From Glebionis coronaria (lineage: Eukaryota; Streptophyta; Magnoliopsida; Asterales; Asteraceae): a stretch of DNA of 64,000 bases. The position numbers and the translations under genes were made by a program. Below the pieces are notes generated by a model. That model saw only the letters and a list, made by a program, of their open reading frames with translations. It was not told where the DNA came from and searched no databases. The stretch lies in NCBI GenBank assembly GCA_025667525.1, contig CM046876.1, positions 532,134,038 through 532,198,037 of the forward strand, written 5' to 3'. Every line of letters starts with the position of its first letter. Position 1 is the stretch's first letter. Shown one piece after another: positions 44,719 to 54,458 of the stretch.

Positions 44719-46589
44719 CTCCCCCATACTAAACCATTGCCGTGTCCCCACGCAATGCTAGAATTAAGTATCATAGCACTTCCAAAATTCATTTTATGAT
44801 GACATTTATTGAAGACATAAATTTAAATAAACTACTACATGCGTTTTAGACATAATGTATTGTTTTCATCACAATATAGTGACTTTTAGGATCATAGAAC
44901 AAGAACACGTGAATGCTTCGTTAGAAATAATTTCGTCGTCCTCGATTTTCACTCAATTCCATGCTAAGCGTGTGACGAGATCATTGTTTTTATAAGTTAG
45001 CAACACGAACACATCTCATGAGTGTTAATTACGAACCTAAACTCCCTTATTCCTACTTGGTATCTCTTATATTTTATTATGTCTTAATGATCACGAGGAT
45101 ACATCATTGACTTATGCGTGAATAGAGATTAAGTCTAAAAATAGAAACTTAACGGTGTAACCAAAATCATTAATTTAATAATTCACCCTAATAGACAACG
45201 ATGTCAAAAAATTAAGTCAACAAGAAGGATCGATAAACACGGTTTTATAACGGTTTTGAACATGAGACTTATTACCAAGACTTTTATACGCCCCCTAACG
45301 GAAGGGCCTTATTATCTTTGGTTTACCTCCATCTTTTATTCAACTTCGCCATGAAGCTTTTATTATGACTTCGGTCTTGCCTTGCCTTTTATTATCCGCC
45401 TCATCGGTGGTTTTATTAGCCAAAGACGTATATCCTCACGCTAAAGCGAATTTTGGATCTTTAAAGCTTCGAAGATTAAGGCTTGATTCACTTTCAATTT
45501 GGGCATAGATTTTTCGGCCTTGTGAGCTTCAAATTTTTGCTTAATTTAGGTGAGCACTTGAAATCTTATTATTAGGTGAAGCTTTCGATTATTCGGGTGC
45601 CAATACTTCAAAACCGTGACGCTGGCGATACCTTAATGTTTTCCCAATTTAATTACATGGAAGCTACCAAAACAAATTAGAAACCAACAATAGTGACTAA
45701 ACCGCCAAATCAATATTTATTAACAATTTATTATCAAAAGCGTTGGGAGAATAAGCTAATAATTACTACACATGAGATCGTGACGATTACGAGACTTAAA
45801 TAACTCTATCATTTCTCGTCCTCATTTAAGAGACTTAGCCTAAAAAGTTAAGGAATCGAAGCTAAGTGCTCAACACGCACGGTCGAGTCAAAAATTACTC
45901 TCGTTCTCACCATCGGAAAACCTACATTCGTGTCTTAAACACTTATGAAAAACTAGAAATTTTTTAAAATTTGGCCATTTTTAGCCTTATTTTGCATAAA
46001 ACGATAAAAAAAGATGAATATTGGATTGCGTGGTGACGTAAGCAAGGTGAAGTATCTACTCACCCCCCCCCCCCATACTAAAACTATACATTGTCCTCAA
46101 TGTTTCGAGTCTAGGGGTGTAAACACCCCCATACTAGAGACGAAGTCGAATGCTTAATCTCGAGCATGGAAAGGGTAAAACGAATAACCTAAAAGCCGTT
46201 TATGAATTATGCTAATAAGATAAACGTTAGAACGTAAAAGGATATCATCGGATATCGGAATCTCCAAAGGCAACGATCGAAGCTCGAGTGCTACGTAAAA
46301 CGAACACGAGAGGCTTCAATGATGACGATGAACCTAATGAATCACAATCACAAACAACCACGAAACAAAGGTAGGAAGAGCACAAGTCCCCTCGTTACAT
46401 TAAACTAAGAAAGCGATAATATTTACAAGGATAAGCATGAGAATCCCCCACGAGGCACCTTGTTTTTGATAACCGAGTCAAAAGCTCGACTCGAATCCCC
46501 ATAAATGTGATCATTTAGGGATAATCATGGTTTGGTCATTTTTGGTGGGGCTTACATGATGAACAAGGCCCAAAAGTACATGGAGTACT
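44719..46589 (-). other. N2 3' noncoding region
   Basis: On the minus strand: a GACTCGG stem region near 46505-46475, TAGTATGGGGG near 46133, the ACATTGAGGACAATGT hairpin (46105-46088), a TAGTATGGGGGGG run near 46078-46062, and the terminal purine tract TTAGTATGGGGGAG (44732-44719) directly before LTR-L. No ORF of note. Confidence 0.7.
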
Positions 46590-48245
46590 TTAAAAACCCG
46601 ATAAACGTATACCGGGGTCAAAGATCGTATCCTCACATTTGGTGGAAAATGATAAAGGCAAAGCCGGAGGATACGTTTTGTAAGGGAGAAAACTCCTTAC
46701 AACGTACTCGAAGTACGTGTAGTCATGAGAACCGAGAGGGTGGGTAAGATTACTTTGAGACGAAGGCAAATTTGAAAGAGAATCAATAAAAATGGGGGTC
46801 TCAAAGTCTCCTCCCGGTTCTAAGGCAAAGGCCTCATTAAAATCCTCATTCTCATCGAGAGGCGGTCCATCGGTGAACCCCTCGAGAATGGAGGCATCAC
46901 AAGTCAAAAGAGAAGGCTCATCCAAATGAGACTTAGGGAGGGTGACTAGCAAATCCGGCTCATCGAGTTTAGGATCCAAAGAATCCTCACTCTCGATGTC
47001 CTCGAACATCTCATCAAAGAGAGGATTTACGTCACCAAAAACGAACTCGTCATTAAATTCAAAAAGGGTATTCGAGTAGATTTTAAATTTGTCGACACGA
47101 ACTTCCTCATCGAGTAGTGACTCGTCATCACTAGTGTAAAAATCATCATTGAAAAGCGGGTTCGAAAAAGTCAATGATTCTCTACCCGAAGTGTCATTGG
47201 GAGAGACATCATCACATGAAATCGTATCACACTCACAATCGTAATTTGACTCGTTAGAATCTTCGTGAGAAAATTCATCGAGAGCAAAATCACTTAACTC
47301 CTCATCGAAGACAACCGTAGGCTCACTTTGGATTGGAATAGGGATCTCAACACTAGGATTAGTGCTAAGATTCTTCTCCCCCATACTTAGAGAGGCATCG
47401 GGTTTCGTTGGGAGCTTGAGAGTTATGGTTTCACAAGACGAGTTGAGATTAAAAATGTCGCAATCGTCGTCGTCATCATAAATAGGAGGCGTGAGATCAC
47501 ATCTAGCTAGATGCTCCTCTCTTTCTAGTTCTTGTTTTTTATGACGAATATCGATGCTTAAACCATTGTAATCTTGTAAAAGTTGTTTAGTTCTAATCTC
47601 ACACTCTCTTTTAAACTCGTCACTTATTTCTTCTTTACGATATCTCCTAATGCCGAGTTCATTAGAGATATCGTTTATTTCATGATTGATTCGTCGTTTC
47701 TCCTCTTCCATATCTTTGATGCTTTCTTCGATCACTTCGACGACTGAAAGTTCCTTTTTCTCCATAATTTGTTGAAAAAGCAATTTAATCTCTTCAAATC
47801 CCTTGTCAACGCGACTTGCACCGAGATCATCATCGAAAGAATTTTGTGGAGGTGATTGGTCAAAACCGGAGAATTGATTGTCGAAAGACGTATTGTAGTT
47901 CATCGGTTGACAATCGTACCCATAATGAGGTGCGTTTCCACAAGACTCACATGAATACGACGATGGATATTGCGACGATTGGTCAAAGAAATTAGGATTC
48001 GGTTTGGGGTCATTATAATTCGTACAACAAAATCCGAAGTCGTGCTTCAAACCGCAAAAATCACACGAATAAGACGAAGGCGGTTGTGGAGTTTGGTCAT
48101 AGGATTGAAATCCGTAACCATGGTCGTTTTGAGGAGAGTTGTATATATACCGCTCCCTTCCTCCATAAATCTCGCAATTGAAGCAATTACCACCGTCGGG
48201 CGGACCTCCACAATATGGAAAAGAGTAATATCCCTCGTTGGACAT
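46590..48245 (-). CDS. N2 zinc-knuckle coiled-coil protein of unknown function
   Basis: 551-residue uninterrupted ORF from ATG 48245. The N-terminal Tyr/Pro-rich region holds YCGGPPDGGNCFNC, CDFCGLKHDFGFC (61-73, CX2CX3HX4C) and CESCGNAPHYGYDC (99-112, CX2CX4HX4C). Residues about 150-245 are strongly charged and likely coiled coil (KDMEEEKRRINHEINDISNE, KKQELEREEHLARCD). A long acidic, Ser/Asp-rich region follows, then TYFEYVVRSFLPYKTYPPAL and the end CEDTIFDPGIRLSGF. There is no protease, RT or integrase signature. It occupies the place of gag, right after the leader, so a gag-like RNA-binding role is the simplest guess. It is related to the N1 ORF by knuckle type, C-terminal segment and final motif. 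Confidence 0.65.
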   Translation of the reverse strand: MSNEGYYSFPYCGGPPDGGNCFNCEIYGGRERYIYNSPQNDHGYGFQSYDQTPQPPSSYSCDFCGLKHDFGFCCTNYNDPKPNPNFFDQSSQYPSSYSCESCGNAPHYGYDCQPMNYNTSFDNQFSGFDQSPPQNSFDDDLGASRVDKGFEEIKLLFQQIMEKKELSVVEVIEESIKDMEEEKRRINHEINDISNELGIRRYRKEEISDEFKRECEIRTKQLLQDYNGLSIDIRHKKQELEREEHLARCDLTPPIYDDDDDCDIFNLNSSCETITLKLPTKPDASLSMGEKNLSTNPSVEIPIPIQSEPTVVFDEELSDFALDEFSHEDSNESNYDCECDTISCDDVSPNDTSGRESLTFSNPLFNDDFYTSDDESLLDEEVRVDKFKIYSNTLFEFNDEFVFGDVNPLFDEMFEDIESEDSLDPKLDEPDLLVTLPKSHLDEPSLLTCDASILEGFTDGPPLDENEDFNEAFALEPGGDFETPIFIDSLSNLPSSQSNLTHPLGSHDYTYFEYVVRSFLPYKTYPPALPLSFSTKCEDTIFDPGIRLSGF

Positions 48246-49119
48246 GACGAAACGCGAATGGTGTTACGAGAATTAAACACTAGAGGGTTAGAAAAAGAAT
48301 TATTTGATTAGGGGTAAGAAGAATATTTTTTTATTTTTGATTGTTTTTTTTTTTTAATTTTTTTGGGTTTTTGAATGTATTACGTAGACACAAATCTACA
48401 AATCTCCCCTCGAATCGACTTTCTCGATTAAAGGAGCCTCAAAGAATGAAAACGATCACGTGGAGTGAACATTCTCGATGACTTTAGAACGTTGGTGGAA
48501 CACCAAAACGTTCAAGAGGGTTTAATCTTGAAAACACAAGCAAATATAATATACGTAGATAATACTTGGGCGGCAAACCCTCGATTGGCCCTCTTTCTCA
48601 AAACACGCACAAGCAAGCGGAGGAAACGAGGCGGCGCGAAGCACTTAAGAGCCTTTTTCCCTTAGGTCGTGAAATACAACCGCCTTATACCCACCTTATA
48701 GTTTGTGTTAATTGAAATTAAGCCTCACGAAAGTATTTATCTATTTTGCCTTTAAACTTTTGCTTTGGATTCGAATACAATGATCGAGTGATGAAATCCC
48801 GAATCAAGGTTGCGTTTTCACGCTTTTGGAGTACTTGTGTATTTATTGTTCTTACGTAGATACAATATAGTAATAATATATTCACAGTAAAAACGAAAAC
48901 CAATATATCTACAATATAGTAAAGATTGATTTGTGTTTAATTTAGGAAAATTAAACACGTTTTATTTGAATACTATAATATAATAGATAAAAATAACAAA
49001 AATGAGTATGTACGATATTCACGCTTTCCAAAAATTGAAAAGCAAAAACGCACTACTCACACAAACACGATACTAATAATAATGGCACACTAAACACCTC
49101 CCCGGCAGTGGCGCCAAAA
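48246..49119 (-). other. N2 leader and primer site, right copy
   Basis: Primer site at 49116-49097 (minus strand TGGCGCCACTGCCGGGGAGG, one base different from the left copy). Leader motif at about 48703-48683. Near-identical to 39815-40686. Confidence 0.75.
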
Positions 49120-52100
49120 TGATATTTGTAGAAATACGTCTTTTAGGAAAAAGAACGTATAAGTGCGGCAAGTATTAAACTCGACGATTTAGGAAAACCG
49201 AAGAATCGAATAAATTCCAAGTTCGTTCTCGAAGGAGGTGTGTGTATTAATGTGCCAATATATAAAATAACAATGTTTGGATTAGTGACGTTTTTGGTTT
49301 ATAAAGGAAAAAAGTAAAGACGAGCTACGACTACGATTAAACTACGACGTTGACGTAAAACGATAACGTAATTACGTAAAACGCGACAAAATTAAAGATT
49401 AAACCTAAAAATTAATTAAAAGTTTAAACTAAGTCTTAAATAATATAAATAAGAATAAAAATTCAACAAATATATTTTAAAACCTTTTATTAATTAAATA
49501 TTTAATTTTAAATGCTAATTAAAGCCCTAAAATTAAATATAATTAAGAAAAAGCCCAAAATATTATTTTATTAAACTAATAACTCACTTATATTATTTAA
49601 AGACTAAAAAGTATTTTTCTAAAATTTTTAAAACTATTTTTCTATTTTTAAAAGGCTAAAAACACTTTTTAAACTAAAATAATAATAAAAATAATAAAAT
49701 AATGCTAAAAATAAATATTATTTTTCTAAAAATCTTTTTTTAACTAAATTAACAAGGGAAAAATGAAAAAGTTAAAAAAAAACTAAAAAAATTGGCTAAA
49801 AATGAAAGTACCCCCAAAGTACCCCATGGTGGAGTACTTTAGTGTTGTCCAATATCCTACCAGACAACAGGCTTGTCCAATATCTGTGTTGTCCAATATC
49901 TGTGTTGTCCGATATCGGACAACACTAAAAAAATAAAAAATTTGCAGCGTTCTCGGACAACAAAGAAAAATCTTGCTGTATGGTTTTTCGGCTCGTTTTG
50001 GGCTCGTTTTTGTTTGTTTTAGGCTTGTTTCTTGCTGTTTTTGGGCACAAACGGCACCCTCACAACCATGGGGTTGTGAGGAATAAATTTAACACAAAAA
50101 ATACAACACGCAAACAAGAATTAAGCACCAATTACCACAAATTCAGTCAAAGAAAAGAAAGTATAGGGTCTCGTGGTCTACTTGTGTGTACAGTGGGCTA
50201 GCTAAACAAATTCAAGCCACCCAAACCCTAAATACCAGATACCTAGCACTTAGACTACCCTAAGAACTTCTTAAATCCAGAATCACTAACCTTAAAACCA
50301 CAAATCCGAGCAGCAAGAGCTGCTGGCATTTTTATGACAGAAAAGGGCGAAAAGTGAACACTTATGTGTTCAAATTGAGGCCTAAGGTGAAACTAACTCC
50401 ACAAACTTATCAGGGGTCTATTATATCTGAAAAAAAACGAGATTAAACAACTAGCATCAATACCTAACACATAAATCACCGAGATCTAATCCCACTAATA
50501 TGAAAATTGCAGAAAGATGAGAACAAGAACTTTTAATTTTTTTTTCTTAGACACTTGCTATTTTGGGGGAATCGTGGCGTTAGGCTGTTATAGGGGAGCA
50601 ACGGCACCCTCACAACCAGTTTGGTTGTGAGGAGTCAAACACCAAACAGAAAACACAACAAGCACAAATCAAAATAGGCAAAGCAAATGCACAAACAAAG
50701 AACAAAGGGCTGTGGGCACTATGCTTATACAGTGGTCACGGATTTGTGTTTGAGCTCTCAAAAGTGAACCAATTTCTCAATCCAAGGTTACCTAAGCCTA
50801 AATCTAACTGCCTCCTAACTAAATACCAAAAATCAAAGCTTAAAAACACGAATAGCAAGCCTATACCTACTGTTGGTTTAAAGCATATATGGCAGAAAAA
50901 TGAGCGACACCTAAAGCCTTCTTAACATTATAACAACTCTAAAAAAAACTTCACTTATAAACTAAATAATCATAAGCTTAAGGATTGAATACCACAATTT
51001 ACAAAAACAAAGGTTGTACCTTACTGGTTCAACTAAGGCAGATTTGTATGCTTAAAATGCAAACTTTCAATCTTTGATTACAACATGAACTGAACACATA
51101 TCCTACTTATACTAACTACAAGAGGAGTGCGTACATACAGTCTTGTCACACGGCGCGTACGATGAGCAGAACCAAACACCCCTTAAAACTACTTAATGCC
51201 AAAATTTTCAAAAAGATTTTACACTAAACATCACCAAAATTGTTATCAACATTCACTAACGCACCATAGACCTAAAACTACTTTATTTAACTTGCTAAAA
51301 CAAGGTAACTCAGCAGATCCCATCAATGCACAGAATACTCAGAAAATTAACACTAAGAATAGGGGGTTCACACGTACCCGTGGATGCCACCAGCCTTTTT
51401 CCAAGGGTTTTCTTGGTATAAGGGAGCTTGTGGAAGCTGTGCAAGACCTTGTTGATAGGGCCACAATGGTCCCCAAGGGAACTGATATAGGGGAATGTTG
51501 AGAGGAAGGATGATAACCCTGCTCAATCACAAAGAACAAAAGAAAAGTGGCATAAGCTTATGAATAAGCTTACTTTGTCAAAGTGGGCTTATTTATGGCT
51601 TATGCTACAGTAAACAAGGTCCATAAACCAGCCAATAAGCTAAGTGTTACTAAGCTTATTGGTGAGCTTATGGCAATATTACGTTAACAAAAAATAAACA
51701 AAGTAAGAGATATTTTTAAAATCAAACAAATTTGATACCAAAAACAAAGTGACGACTGTAATGTAACTTGGATGTACAAGCTCAATATACCTTGGTTTTG
51801 TCAGAACCAAGGTTACAATCCCTTGTGAATCCAAGGGTCTCAAAAATCAGATTTGTCAAAAAAAAAAAAACTTTTGAACAAAAAAAACTCACTTTTGATC
51901 AAGACTATATTTACTGCATAAAAATTAAAAGATTACACTACAAACAGAAGAATAAAGGAACTCAGCTTATGCAAAGTTTATAAAAGTAATACTTTAACTA
52001 TTCATTGATTTTTAAAAATCTTTACAAAAGCTGGAACAAGACTAAATGCTAAACCTACTGCCCTTTATATAGGGTCACAAGGAGGATTCTAGAATTGAAA

Positions 52101-53156
52101 AACAACAAACCCTAATGCCTTTGATAATCCGAAAATGCCCTTGGTCTTGGATTCTTTTTCTTGGTCAAATGGCTTCATGTGAATTTGCAGGGAACTTGTG
52201 ACCTTGCCAGCTGTTTAGATGTGATCTCATCCATCAAATATGAATTGGGGATGAAGGAATTGCCAATAACCGTTGATCCTGTCCCCTTTTGGGAATTGGG
52301 GGAAAGGGACATGAGCATGGGAGGGTCCAATGGATCACATGGGTATGCTGGTGAGAGGTTTTTGGGTGGGAATGTGTTTAACTGACCCTAAATCACCATA
52401 CTGGAGAAGTAATTAATCAATCATTAACCAATTAAGGTTAATGAAGATTAGGGTTCATCAAGTTTTAACAGTAGGTTTGATGTGAATAGGAACTGATTGG
52501 CGCCAGTGTTTTTATCACTAAAACATATTTTAAAAACGTTTTTAGTAAGTAACTGATTGGGTTAGGGTCTTGGGTAATAGGGTTTGGATAATTGGATGGG
52601 TGGGTATTGTGATGTGTCAAAATTTGAGTGGTGAATTAAGTTTAAGTGTTTGACAGTTTATACCCCTGCACTTCCAAATAGTCTTCAAATCAAATTTGGC
52701 AGATTCCTTGCAAATTTCCTTTATAATATCTTTGCTGTAATTACAAAACACCCCCTGAAACTTTTGTATCAAAGATATAGAGGCTAGTTTTGTATAAATT
52801 GAGATCTTCAAGGGCCATATTTGCCAAATCTTCCAACATGGAGGACCAAACTTATATAAAATGATTTTTCAAGGACTATTTTTGACAATTCTTCAAAGAT
52901 GAGGGACCAAAGTTGTCAAATCTTCAAACTTCAAGGGTATTTTTGGAAAATCATTGCTCGGGTCCGGTTCTTTGTGCGGCTTCGTTTCCCGTGTTCGTTT
53001 TTGCTTGATTCTTGTGATCTTTTGTTGATTTCACGATATCCGTACCTAAAATACACAATGAACAAACACAAACATATTTTTGGGTATTTAAATGATATTT
53101 TTAGCATTTTAAGCCCGATTTGGACGATGAGACTATGTATAATTGCAGTCTCATCA
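49120..53156 (-). repeat. N2 LTR-R (4037 bp)
   Basis: 5' LTR of N2 on the minus strand, ending on the plus strand in GCAGTCTCATCA directly against N1 LTR4. It carries the same internal repeats as LTR-L (TGTTGTCC array about 49842-49925, inverted repeat 51548-51675). Confidence 0.9.
51548..51675. repeat. inverted repeat inside N2 LTR-R
   Basis: Copy of the structure at 43112-43239, with the same arms. Confidence 0.6.
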
Positions 53157-54453
53157 TTTACTAAAAGCCGAAGAACTCAAGTCTAAATTATGAAGAAATT
53201 ACAAGACGAGTTCAAAGAAATCCCGAGACGAAGTCTGAAAAGTCGAAGAATTTAAGAAGAATGAAAGATTGAAAGACTGAGGAACAAGAAAGAAAGAAAG
53301 AGGAAGCCACCAACCACTCCCCTCTCCTATAAATACCACCCTCACAACATGTGAGAGGGTTGGTTAGTTTTAGTTTTAGTTTTAGGATTAGATTAGGAGT
53401 AGGTAGTTTCTCTCTCTAAACTTATGCTTTCTCTCTCTAGATTAATTTGTGTTTAAGCTTTTGTTATTGAATCCTTACTTTTTAGTTAAGCTTTTCATTT
53501 ATCATCTTCTTCCTTTCTTGTTTGATTTGTTCTTATTCATCATTGTTCATGTTCTTGAGTTTTTATGATTTTGATCAAGTGGGTTTTGATTGATTTGGTT
53601 ATATTTGTTAGTTTTGATGATTTGTTTTGATTGATTATTGTTAGTTGATGCTTATTGGTTGTTTTGGTTTAATCTTTCGTTTGAATTTGATTAATTTGTG
53701 GATGAAATCGTGTTACTGTATATTCCCCTGTTCTTCGGGTTGTTAGTTTCTGAAGTTACTGTTCTTATTCCCAGAAGTTCCGGATCAAGAGTCCTTCATT
53801 CGGAAGTCTATAAAGTTCCGGATCAAGTGCTTCATTCGGAAGTTAAAAGTTCCGAATGAAGGAAGCTTCATCCGGAAGTTTAAAAGTTCCGAATGAAGCA
53901 AGCTTCATCCGGAAGTCAAAAGTTCCGAATGAATACTCCTTCATCCGGAAGTCCAAAAGTTCCGAATGAAGGAAGCTTCATCCGGAAGTCAAAAGTTCCG
54001 AATGAAGCAAGCTTCATCCGGAACATTAAAAGTTCCGGATCAAGCTTGTTCATTCAGAAGTTTTAAACTTCCGAATCAAGGTTCTTTCTGTTTTTATTTT
54101 TAAGTTTTCTTCTTTTAATTTCAAGTTTGATTCTTCCCGCCTTTTTATTTATTTGAATTTTTATTCACTTTTCTTTTAGTTTAAGTTTTTATTTGCATCA
54201 TTTACTTTATGTTAAGTTTTAATTTTACGTCCTTTCATTTCTCGTCATTTACTTTTAAAGTTTTAAATATCGCGCCGTTTACATTTTAACTTGTTTTAAT
54301 TTCTCGTCATTTATTATTAAGTCTTGCTCATTTATTTTCCAAAACCAAAAATATTTGTTTCACCAAGAACAACTAATCTCACACAATTAACCGGAAATCA
54401 ATTCGAGAAGATACCGAGAAACGAACTTTCAACGAGTAAAAATCTTGTTATTA
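53157..54453 (+). repeat. N1 LTR4, right fragment
   Basis: Resumes at TTTACTAAAAGCC directly after the N2 LTR end and runs to GTTATTA, followed by the TGTAC duplication of N1. Confidence 0.9.
53773..54081 (+). repeat. inverted-repeat array in N1 LTR4
   Basis: Third copy of the TTCATCCGGAAGT / AAAAGTTCCGAATGAAG array, with only a few differences from LTR1. Confidence 0.9.
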
Positions 54454-54458
54454 TGTAC

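Larger units (their letters stand above)
39440..53156 (-). mobile_element. N2: non-autonomous Athila-like element, LTR-internal-LTR-internal, truncated
   Basis: Read on the minus strand: LTR-R (53156-49120), primer site, leader, zinc-knuckle ORF (48245-46590), 3' noncoding part, purine tract, LTR-L (44718-40687), then a second primer site, leader and the first 120 codons of the ORF, cut off at 39440. LTR ends (TGATGAGACTGC) and core promoter match the outer element, so N2 is a related family, but its gag-protease is replaced by the zinc-knuckle ORF. The missing third LTR was removed by a deletion that also took a few bases of N1 LTR4. Confidence 0.85.
30406..54453 (+). mobile_element. N1: non-autonomous LTR element complex with four LTR copies
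   Basis: Starts TGACAGGTGTGAAAACACC, ends CTTGTTATTA, flanked by TGTAC (30401-30405 and 54454-54458). Order: LTR1 (30406-31982), internal with zinc-knuckle ORF, LTR2 (35425-37000), nine bases, LTR3 truncated (37010-37499), 125 bp of other sequence, a second copy of the 3' internal part (37625-39165), LTR4 (39166-39439 and 53157-54453) split by N2. No polymerase domains. The arrangement suggests tandem copies made by unequal recombination, followed by deletions. Confidence 0.85.
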
